This document shows, in pieces, positions 43,960 through 53,183 of a DNA stretch of 64,000 bases (its first letter is position 1; every line of letters begins with the position of its first letter). Origin of the DNA: Tenodera sinensis (lineage: Eukaryota; Arthropoda; Insecta; Mantodea; Mantidae). A model generated the notes under the pieces. That model saw only the letters and a list, made by a program, of their open reading frames with translations. It made no database searches and was not told where the DNA came from. The position numbers and the translations under genes were made by a program. The stretch covers positions 96,011,635 through 96,075,634 of the forward strand of contig CM060961.1 of assembly GCA_030765045.1 (NCBI GenBank), read 5' to 3'.

Positions 43960-46907
43960 TGATTGTAGTGCAGTAGGTTTTGTTGGGGTGGTCATTGTTG
44001 TGGAGTCGTCAGGGTCAACAACGAAGGCAGGTTTCAGCCGATCTAGAGAAACAGTTGTTCGCATGCCACGGATTTCAATGTCAAAGGTCTTGTTATGACG
44101 AATTATTACTTTGAAGGGGCCATCATATGGAGATTGTAGAGGCCTACAAACTGCATCGTGTCGTAGAAACACATGTGAACAATTTTCAAGGTCACGAAAA
44201 ACAATAGTCTTTCGGTTACTGTGAGGCCTTGGTGAAATAGGACGGAGTTGCCTGAACCTGTTTCACAGATCCCTGATGAAATCTGATGCCTTGATGGTGT
44301 CACTGGGAGTATCTGTAAAGAATTCACCTGGGAATCGCACTGTCTGACCATATACTAACTCTGCAGCAGTTGCACAGATGTCTTCTTTGTATGCAGTGCG
44401 TATGCCCAAGAGAACTATAGGCAAATCTTCAGTCCATCAGTCTGAAGCGTCACAGTTGATAGCAGTTTTAAGCTGGCGATGAAATTGTTCCACTATTCCG
44501 TTGGCGGCTGGATGGAAGGCTGTTGTTCGGATATGACATGTTCCTGTGAGCATGGTTAGAGCTTTGAAAAGGTGAGACTCAAACTGACGACCTTGATCAG
44601 ATATGAGTCATTGAGGAACTCCAAAACAAGCAATCCACTCACTAAAGAAAGCTCTTGCCACTGTTGCTGCTGTAGTATCCGCGATTGGATATGCTTCAGG
44701 CCAACATGAAAAATGGTTGATGGCCGTTAGGCAATATGTGAAGCCATTGGATGGAGGCAGTGGACCAATAATGTCAATATGTACATGTTTGAATCGTTGA
44801 TTAGGTAGAGTGAATGATCCAAGTGGAGCCGTGACATGCCTTGTAACTTTGTTACGCTGGCAGGCTATGCAGTTAAGCACAAATACTCTACAGTCACGAT
44901 CGATCTCAGGCCAAACAAAGGATTTCTTAACCAGGTGAATCGTAGCTTTCACACCGGGGTGCGACAAACTATGAAGAGATACAATAGCTTGCTGTCGGAA
45001 ATTCTTCGTCACGAATGGGTTAGCGTGAGATGTTGAGACATCGCATATGAGATGAACTGTAGACTTTGGAATTAGTATTTTCTTCAGAACCAAGCTAGTG
45101 CCGGATTGAATGAGAGTTTGAATTTCGTCGTCAGTTTCCTGTGAACATGCCAAGGCTTGAAAGTTGATTTCTTCAGCAATCAGTGAAATTTGAGACAGTG
45201 TATCAGCTGGGAAATTGCTTTCGGCTTGGATATGGCGAATATCGGTCGTGAACTGGGCAATGTAATCCAGATGACGTGACTGGTGAGGTGATGCTTTCTC
45301 TGGCTTCCGCTTCAAAGCGAACGTCAGAGGTTTGTGATCCGTAAATAGGATGAACTGTCTTCCTTCAAGCATGTGCCTGAACTTCTTAACGGAGGCATAA
45401 GCGGCTAGGAGTTCGCGATCATAGGCAGACCACTGTTGTTGTGATGGAGAGAGTTGCTGGCTGTAAAATGCCAATAGTTGCCAGTTACCTCTACAAGTTG
45501 CTGAACTGAAGCTCCAATTGCTGTCGATGATGCATCTACCATTAGAGAAAGAGGTGCATCTGAGCAGGGATGTGCAAGGAGTGCAGCATTTGCAACAGCA
45601 TTCTTCATGTTGTGGAAAGCTTGTTCAGTTTCTTCATTTCATTGGAGCTCGCTGGTAATTTTCAGATTTCGTTTCAAATAGCTGTTCAATGGTGCAGTGA
45701 TGCTGGCAGCATGAGGGATGAAGCGTCGATAAAAATTAACAAGTCCCAAAAATCTACGCAGGTCTCGGACAGATGATGGTTTTGGAAAATTTTCGATTGC
45801 TTCAACTCTGTTTGTAAGTGGTCGTATTCCGCTTGAATTGACTGAGTAACCCAAGAATTGCACTTCTTTGGCTGCGAACACACTCTTTGCCGTGTTAATC
45901 ACCACTCCGTAAATAGTTGACGCAAGTGGTCCAGATGTTCGGTTTCGTCTCGAGATGCGACCAGGATATCGTCAATGAACACATAGCAGAAATCAAGATT
46001 GCGTATTACTTCATCTATGAAGCCTTGAAAAGTTTGAGCAGCATTACAAAGCCCAAATGGCATGCGAGTGAACTCGAATAGTCCGAATAGGGGTTGTGAT
46101 GGCTGTCTTCGGAACGTCCTCTTCCGCAATAGGTATCTGATGGAAGGCACGAAGAAGATCAATGGTTGAGAATATGTGACGTCCGTGGAGATTCACGGCG
46201 AAGTCTTCAATGTATGGGACCGGATAACGATCTGGAATTGTTCGAGCATTTAGCTGACGGTGGCCACCACAAGGTCTCCACTGATTGTTTTTCTTAGGAA
46301 CAATATGGAGTGGGGATGACCAACAGCTCGTAGATGGTCGACATATTCCGTGGGTCATCATAAATTCAAATTCTCGTTTGGCTATTATGAACTTGTCTGT
46401 TGGTAGCCGCCGTGGTCTCGATCGGATTGGTGGGCCAGGAGTGGTAACTATATGATGTACTGTAGAATGCACACTCGGCGTGGCACTTGAAGTTGGGCGT
46501 GTTATCTCGATAAATTCCTTAAGCAGCTCATAATAAGGTGAATCACCAAATATAGTGCGAATCGATGGACAAGTGACGCAACGAATATGCCCGTTGCTTG
46601 TCAAGTTAGTATTTGAGTCAATCAGACGTTTGTGACGTACGTCTGGAAGGATTCCATAGTAAGCCAGAAAATCAGCTCCGATGATAGGGTGAATCACATC
46701 AGCTACAATGAAACGCCACGTGAATTCACGACGTAGAGAAAGATCGAGTTTCATGATTATATGGCCGTAAGTCTTAATAGCTGTTCCGTTTGCTGCGAAA
46801 AGTTGATACTCTTCTGCGCGATGACGAGGGAGGCAGGCTACAGGAAAGACAGAAATATCAGCTCCTGTGTCTATGAGGAAGTCCACTTTAGATGTTTGGT
46901 CGGTCAT
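43960..46907 (-). pseudogene. pol: Broken gypsy pol (PR-RT-RNase H-IN)
   Basis: Minus-strand pieces in different frames: protease DTGADISVFP (start near 46870), RT (WSSPLHIVPKKN, FSTIDLLRAFHQIP, FIDDILVASRD near 45970, FLGYSVNSSGIRP), RNase H (LFTDHKPLTFAL near 45340), integrase HHCC (HSLSHPGV..CIACQRNK) and core (HIDIIGPLPPSNG). The integrase C-terminus follows (PYDGPFKVI..HNKTFDIEIRG, LDRLKPAFV). Frame breaks near 46040, 45900, 45640, 45470, 44600 and 44170 rule out function. The order is standard gypsy. Confidence 0.88.
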
Positions 46908-46949
46908 GAAAAGACGGCGGTTTACATGATTGGGGGTCAGTTGCCGTCG

Positions 46950-47695
46950 CTACTGATTCCCGGAATTGTTTCCCTGGTTGCATGGCGGACGACATTTCTG
47001 AACCTTAGATCCGAATTTTCTGTGATACCAACAAATATCTGTACTAGTCGAATTCGGTCTTGGAGAACGATGGCGATGTGAAGAACGATGCCGGGAAAGC
47101 GAACGGCTGGAGTGAGAATTTCGTGTCGCCATTTTGGTTACCAACTTTGTCAGCTCATTGATTTGGAGTTGTAAAGACGCAATAGTTGCGGTCTCAGGCG
47201 CTGTTGCCATTATCGAGGAACTCGGTGTTGACGGGTATAGCTCTATCAATCTATCGGCAATTGTGGCCAATGCATCGAGGTTGCCTTCTGAAACGGTTAG
47301 AATTTTCTGAACATCAGACGGTAGGCGGGACATCCAGATACTTTTTAACATGTCTTCTGCCATTGTCGTACCGGCTAATGTTTTTAGACGGCGGAGTAAT
47401 TGGGATGGAGTACGGTCACCAAGTTTTCAGTTCGAAGCAGTTTTTCGAGACTTTTTGCCTCAGATTGTGACAAGCGGTTGATTAATGCTTTTTAATCGCG
47501 CCATATTTGTCAGTGGCTGGCTAATTTTCCCGTTAAACTAGCCACCACATGACTATACTTTGTATTATTGGCTGTTACGTTGGCGAGAATAAGTTGACTC
47601 TCAAGTTGAGCGAACCAAAGCACCAGATTTTCTGTCCAAAAGGATGGTGGCTTGACCGAAATATGGTTTATCACTGCTTGATCGTCAGTCACCAT
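46950..47695 (-). pseudogene. gag: Broken gypsy gag
   Basis: The segment 47510-47695 carries VKPPSFWTENLVLWFAQLES, the capsid start typical of this insect gypsy group. After a break at about 47365-47510, 46950-47363 carries WMSRLPSDVQKILTVSEG. It then has an Arg/Ser-rich stretch and CWYHRKFGSKVQKCRPPC, a His/Cys zinc-binding end in place of the classic knuckle. Confidence 0.85.
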
Positions 47696-47832
47696 GAGAT
47701 TTTAGTTAGGTACACGAACTATAATCACAATGGAGAGGTAGAGTTAGTGTATATTGCGTAGATATCGTGATTTGTTCAATATAAAAATATATTGAATGCC
47801 TACTACAGGATCACGTCAGGGTCACCAATTTG

Positions 47833-47986
47833 TGGCTCAGGATGCATTCAATAAATTCAATAGCAATACGACACAACGTATTTATTACCAGCCAAGTACA
47901 CAAGTTTTTGGAATAACAATAGAAAAACAAAAGATTAACTAAATGTATACATAGAGTCTTTGATGTATAAAATGGCATAGACCTCA
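47833..47986 (-). repeat. 5' LTR of the gypsy element
   Basis: 154 bp, followed on the minus strand by AATTGGTGACCCTGACGTG, the presumed primer-binding site. Confidence 0.88.
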
Positions 47987-48879
47987 GCATGTCCCACCAA
48001 AATATATCATACTTTTTATTTATTCGTTTTTTATTTCTTCAAGTTGAGTTTAAAATTTTCTTCAAAGACTGGTACTGGAATATACTTTTTACTACTCCTA
48101 GTATGGAGCTTGGCCACTGCATTGCTAAGAATTTCCCGAAGTAATGGGACATGCACATGAAGGAAGATATTCTGCATGTTAGTGAAATAATAAATACCAT
48201 AAACAAGATGATTCTGTGTATGGAGAAGGAAAATGAATCTAACATCTTGCTACAATCAAACAATATGTGTAGGAAAAACCATTATGAATTATGCTGCCAA
48301 AAAAAATTATTGATTTCTTTAAAACAAATTAGGTTAATGTAAAATGGGTACAGTGTACTTGTATGTACTGTATAAATTAAGATTGGCTGTAGGACTGGAA
48401 TACACCTCTAGCTAAACTGGCGTGTAATTGCATTTAAAAGTGGTGAACTTTACTGTATGTTACATACTTTACAATCTACTGTAATTTATTATTGCACAAA
48501 TGTTTCCTAGCACCTCCACAGGATCAATTTTTGTCACTTTTAAGCTCACAGTTTGATATAACGTGGAATCATTATAATGCGGGGCTAAAGCATGTTCCCC
48601 AACAAATACATTATTTTGGGATTCTACTATATTTAAATTTAAGATTGGGAGAATTCATATCAGGTTGCCATGCCAGCTATCTTAAGGATTCAACTTCACT
48701 GTCCATCTTCAAGAGAATCTGTAACTTATTCAAAATTAAGTGACAAGAGCTATGCATATGAACTATTATTTTCTTCATGTTTTATTATTTAAAAAAGCTG
48801 ATGATAGAAACACAATATCTTATCATCCTCATACATTTTAACTTGTTACACAGATGCTAATTAATTGTTCTTTCACGCT
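47987..48879. other. Intronic DNA without recognisable feature
   Basis: AT-rich, with short ORFs only (the longest about 83 codons at 48492-48743, without recognisable motif). Confidence 0.4.
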
Positions 48880-49030
48880 AGCCATGTGTTGGACAGTGTT
48901 GGAAAGGTAGAATCAAACTGAAAATTTCATTGACATATATGGAATTTGAACCATGGATGTTCCAGTTTCCTTTCAGTTGCTCTAACCAACTAAGCCACCA
49001 TGCCAATTTTCCAGTATGGCATTAAATTCT
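48880..49030 (-). repeat. tRNA-derived SINE (diverged)
   Basis: On the minus strand there is a tRNA-like head with TGGTGGCTTAGTTGGTTAGAGC and a B box GGTTCAAATTCC, followed by an AATGAAATTTTCAGTTTGATT body. Confidence 0.65.
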
Positions 49031-49093
49031 ACAGCTGACACATTTTTCCCAGTAAGCCACAACATCTAAAATTAATGTTGAGATGACTTACCC

Positions 49094-49924
49094 CAGGGGA
49101 AGACAACTTCGGGCCATGTCACATATTTAAATGAAGAGCCAGCTTGTACATTCGTGTGATGTCAGGCGAGAGCAGTGTATTGCTATGTTGCCTAGATCAG
49201 CGGCGCTACTTGCACAATACTGAATGAATACGAAAAATGTTATTTGGGCATTGCCCGTGCTGTTTAGGGAGAACCCTCTTCAGTCTAGTCTGAGGTTTTT
49301 TATTTGTGTGAGGGATCTTATAGGCGTTAGTGCAAATTTTGTTTTTATTTGCGGCCCCGTATTCATTGGATGTTAACAATGTTAGCAAATTGAATTGATA
49401 AATTTACAGTGCAACGATTTGCTGAAGGACAAATATAAACACAAGGAAGACTTGGCTGATTTTTATAAGAATGTTCCTCAAACCTGATTTCTGAAGCTGT
49501 ATGCCCTTGTTGCACGGATATTATGTATGTTTGGTTCTACGTATGTGTGTGAACAATTCTTTTCTGTTATGAACCTTTCTAAGTCAAAACCCCGAAGCAT
49601 ATTGTCAGATCACAATCTAACATGCAGTCTTCGGTTACAAATGTGCCGTACATTACGCCCTAACATTGACAAACTAGTTAAAGAAAAGCGAAACGGCAAA
49701 TGTTGGAAAATGTTCACCTAATTGTTCTGTATAGCTCTCTTCTAGCTCAGGCAAAATAGTTATATCTGTTCTCTTCCATAATTGAAACAGTCAGTATTAA
49801 AATTATGATGTCCCGTATGCCATTTTATCTTCCCTGCTGTGACATCACACGTTCAACAGGCCTTCGATGGGAGCATGTGAGCTCAGTGAGCTGACATCAC
49901 AGCAGCGATATCTGTCTTCCCCTG
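49094..49924 (+). mobile_element. Non-autonomous hAT element with intact ends
   Basis: Perfect 12-bp terminal inverted repeats CAGGGGAAGACA / TGTCTTCCCCTG. A perfect 8-bp target duplication ACTTACCC (49086-49093 and 49925-49932) flanks it. Both are hallmarks of the hAT superfamily. Inside is a decayed C-terminal piece of a hAT transposase (49406-49721). At 831 bp it is an internally deleted derivative. Confidence 0.92.
49406..49721 (+). pseudogene. hAT transposase C-terminal relic
   Basis: The segment reads CNDLLKDKYKHKEDLADFYKN, then after one stop FGSTYVCEQFFSVMNLSKSK and LRLQMCRTLRPNIDKLVKEK. This is the dimerisation (hATC) region of GTF2IRD2/ZBED-type hAT transposases. The N-terminal catalytic part is deleted. 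Confidence 0.8.
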
Positions 49925-49957
49925 ACTTACCCCAATGACGATTTGTAACATGTAAAG

Positions 49958-50273
49958 TTTCCTTAAGCCCCAGGCTTCATAGTTTAACCAAGTTCAGTGA
50001 TAATTATTATTCATTGCCCTAATATAGATAACATTAAGTTACATTAGGTCCCAGGCTTCATAGTTTAACCAAGTCACTGTTAATTATCCTTGATTGCTCT
50101 AATATAACCTGTAAGTTTCCCTAAGTCCCAGGCTTCATAGTTTAACCAACTCAGTGATAATTATCACTGATTGCCCCAATATAACCTATAAGTTTCCTTA
50201 AGTCCCAGGCTTCATAGTTTAACCAAGACAGTTATAATTATTATTATTTGCCCCAATATAACCTGTATAAATA
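49958..50273 (+). repeat. 77-81-bp minisatellite, four units
   Basis: CAGGCTTCATAGTTTAACCA recurs at 49971, 50052, 50129 and 50206. Units end with a variable (CA)ATATAACCTGTAAGTTTCC stretch. Confidence 0.9.
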
Positions 50274-50299
50274 CAAGACTAAAAGATCACAAGAATAAC

Positions 50300-50600
50300 T
50301 ACTGCTTGTGGCATATGGAATGCTTTATTAAGGAACCATGACATCAGGCACAATGAAACCACAGTTCTCGACACCACAAAACATTTCTATGCTAGGATGT
50401 ACCGAGAGGCATATAAAATTTTTAAATATACAAATAACTTCAACAGTAAAGAGGAAGCAGCAAGTATTCACAGAGCATGGATACCAGTACTAGCCGACAC
50501 ACATGTAAGGCTGGCCATACAGCCCAGTCAGACATACAACTTGACACAGGTCACGATTGACTGATATGGAATCAATGGGAGAGAGGGGGTGGTTTCATCC
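50300..50600 (+). pseudogene. Penelope-like GIY-YIG C-terminal relic, sense strand
   Basis: An open + strand segment from about 50332 reads DIRHNETTVLDTTKHFYARM, then YREAYKIFKYTNNFN and HRAWIPVL. This is the pattern that follows the GIY-YIG motif in some arthropod Penelope-like elements (WDKT..L......R..EAI.I.K..NN.N). No RT is attached. The orientation is opposite to the neighbouring element. Confidence 0.45.
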
Positions 50601-50907
50601 TAACATATATAAGATGGATGCTCCTGATGAGTGCCACTTAACAACTAGTTACAAGTCACTATCCCACTGAGGATGCTCTTTGGAATGGCAGGCAAAACAT
50701 CAGGTGCTCACGCATCAACTGGACCATAGCCAAGATGCCCGGAAACAACATTATACTGGACTTCTGAAATACGTTTGTAGAAAACTTTCACCCTTGTAAT
50801 ACCACTAATCACCTCCTGAATTACATCCCCATTTGATTTAAAAATTAAAATTAAGAAGTAGAATAGAAAGAAGTTCATTAACTTGTTAAAATAAATTAAT
50901 GAAGTAT

Positions 50908-52912
50908 GGAGTCAACTAGAAACACTCTTAATAGCTTCACTCACCTATTTATTGTGCAGGACATGTACGATAGTATGAGCTCACATCATGAGCTGCATGT
51001 TGACTTCTGGATCAACTCTTGAGCATTTGGCTGTTAAAATCTTGGGGTGACCTCTGGTGGCTTGTTGATGAACCTATATAAGCGGTTATCTGCTGCTGGC
51101 AAGTCAAAGTTGATTATTTAGTTTTAAAATTTCTTTAATTAGAAATCTCTCATATTTGAAGTTCTTTGGGTTTGTGGGCTGATTTTATACAGTAGAATTA
51201 TAGCCCATTTTTTTGGCCTATGTAAATTTGATGCAATGCCAGTGTTCCTTGAAGTAGCTGCACAGTTCCTTTTAGTTTTCCTGATGTGAACCTTCCAGCA
51301 ATTTTTACAATGGGTCCAATAAATTCCTGACTCTTTCTGCTTGGGCACAGGGTCTGATTTTCTTGATTTGGTGAGGTTCTTGATGCAGTACTTGTAAGGA
51401 ACCAGGTGATTAGGCTCTTGAAAAGAATCTGAAATTTAGAAAGAGGCCTGGGTGGTACGCAAATTTTCTGAAGCAGGTATTTTAGTTATGTTTCAGTGTT
51501 ATGACCTGTTTGATTTGTTTTATTCTTTTGAATTTCAAAATTTTCATATCTACCATTTCCTATCTAAAACAATTTTGTTCTGCAGATTTAATGTGTTGGT
51601 ATTCTTTGTTGTATTCATTTTTGTTGAGGGAAATGTTGATTAGTGCGTAAGTTGTGCTATTGAATGCTGCTCCTTTGTGTGCTTTTATGTAATTTTTTGT
51701 GTATGTCGGTTTTCTGTGTATACCTACTGAATACTATCTTCTTTGCCTGCTTTGCTAATCTGAGGTTCAGGAAAGTTATGGAGTTATCTATCTTCTTACT
51801 TGGAAGTTTGAAAGTAGTGTTGTAATAATCAATTTAAACCAAAAAGGTGAGTCGATTAATAACACTACACAACACTTATAATTTACCAGTACATGTTTTG
51901 GAGGCTGACTTTCCTCCATTATCAACTGATGTCATTGATGTCCAGTAGATAATGGAGGAAAGTCAGCCTCCAAAACATGTACTGGTAAATTATAAGTAAG
52001 TCTTGTGTAGTGTTATTAATGGACTCACTTTTTTGGTTTAAATTAAGTTATGGAGTTATTGGTTGCTGTTTGTTTTGCAAACTGATTGAATGGGTGTTGT
52101 AAGTTTAAAAGCTTGAGAGTGTCCTCTGTGTGTTTGTGTTTAACTGTCATGTGAATAATCATCACTTTGTTTGGCAGGGTTGTTGATGAACTGTAACCAA
52201 CTCTTCAGATACATGAATCGCTTGTCTTTGGGGGTGCTTAGGAAAAGATTTTTGATGTCAAATGAAATGAGTGCATCCTGGAGATGACTAAATCCAGTTT
52301 TTCAGCAGCTCAAAAGAGTTCTCAATGTTGTGACTTTCAAACTGTAGTAATCCCTAGAACTGTTAGGGTATTTTAAGAAAATTCTCAAGAACCATTACAT
52401 TACTCTGGCACCTTGCAACAAATAACAATCGTGAATCTCATCAAATCAAGGAAAGTCGATTCTATGCCCCAGGACAAAAAGTTTGAAATCTAAGATATAC
52501 ATTGTAAAAATTTCTGGAAGGTTTACATTTAGAAAACTAAAAGAAATACAGGCACCTGCTTCAAGGAACATTGCTGTTGTATCAAATTTAAACAGGGAAA
52601 AAAATCAGCTGTTGCTCCATACTTCTGGAATCAAAATCATGAAATAGGAACTGATTTAACCCTATTGAAACCAGCCCACAAAAATAAAGAACTTCAAATA
52701 CAGTAGAAAAATCCAGTTTGAAAAATGGATAGTGAGCTTCAACTTGCCAGCAGCAGGTTCATCAGAGGAAACCCCAAGCTTTCAATAGCTAAATAACAGG
52801 AGTTGATGTGGCAGTCAACCGGCAGCTGAATGATGTGAGCTCATGCTCATATTGCATATCGTGCATAATAAACAGTTGAGTGAAACTATTAGAAGTCTTT
52901 CAAGTTGATTCC
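50908..52912 (-). mobile_element. Penelope-like element B with inverted terminal sequences
   Basis: About 200-bp imperfect inverted repeats bound the element (50908-51112 and 52730-52912), sharing GAGCTCACATCAT, ATCAACTC and CTGCTGCTGGCAAGT. Between them the minus strand carries decayed Penelope-type RT (ALISFDIKNLFLSTPKDKR at about 52200-52280; FLNLRLAKQAKK near 51760). A decayed GIY-YIG follows (SGIYWTHCKNCWKVHIRKT at about 51270-51330). Inverted rather than direct terminal repeats are known for Penelope-like copies. A 257-bp fold-back unit has inserted at 51788-52044. Confidence 0.7.
51831..52044. repeat. Long fold-back hairpin inside Penelope element B
   Basis: Left arm 51831-51923 and right arm 51948-52044 are nearly perfect inverse copies (AATTTAAACCAAAAA..., GGAGGCTGACTTTCCTCCAT) around a 24-nt loop. 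The inserted unit 51788-52044 is bracketed by a 15-bp direct repeat AAGTTATGGAGTTAT (51773-51787 and 52045-52059). Confidence 0.88.
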
Positions 52913-53081
52913 ACCTTTCCTCAAGTGTGTTTTATGTATTTCTTCATTGTGTATGATTCCAACCTTTAGAAGGTATAACTTACACTTGTTTATAAGGTCT
53001 GTAAAATGCTTAGTGTTAATTCCAAAATGTGCTAATGGCAATACTAGGAACTATTCTTAAACTTTGTTTAATTGTGTGCAG

Positions 53082-53183
53082 ATTGTGATACAAGTTGGAG
53101 AGGAGTTGGATGGCATGGTGATGATTCGCAGTGGGGACAATCGCCAGGGTGTATGTCCACTTAAGTTTCTGCAAGAAGTGTGA
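53082..53183 (+). CDS. stac: stac terminal exon: end of the second SH3, canonical stop TGA
   Basis: The acceptor TTTAATTGTGTGCAG precedes 53082. Entry is in phase 0, matching the donor at 37648. Thirty-three codons encode IVIQVGEELDGMVMIRSGDN, then RQGVCPLKFLQEV. This is the end of STAC SH3 domain 2, whose vertebrate members stop a few residues after the equivalent PL..L segment. The TGA at 53181-53183 is therefore at the family-typical C-terminus, not a random internal break. The next base is C (TGA-C), a weak termination context. STAC adaptors act at the plasma membrane/ER junction on CaV1 calcium channels. Confidence 0.92.
   Translation: MVIQVGEELDGMVMIRSGDNRQGVCPLKFLQEV

Larger units (their letters stand above)
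38447..47986 (-). mobile_element. Old gypsy-type LTR element, interrupted by a LINE
   Basis: LTRs of 154 bp lie at 38447-38600 and 47833-47986 (TGAGGTC ... GAGCCA on the minus strand) and differ at about 10 sites, so it is much older than the other LTR elements. After the 5' LTR the primer-site-like sequence TGGTGACCCTGACGTG follows. CATGGGGGAG before the 3' LTR is the polypurine tract. Gag and pol contain several frameshifts. A LINE (38711-43959) splits the last pol codons. I found no matching target duplication. Confidence 0.88.

Noticed and set aside
38443..47990. Target site duplication of the gypsy element
   Set aside because: Outer flanks ATTA (left) and GCAT (right) do not match; no TSD claimed.
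48492..48743. Small host gene (83 codons)
   Set aside because: No splice signals, motif or homology recognised; length is within chance for AT-rich DNA.
50640..50740. Hammerhead ribozyme in the sense Penelope relic
   Set aside because: CTGATGAG and CTGAGGA occur, but no GAAA follows a closing helix II.
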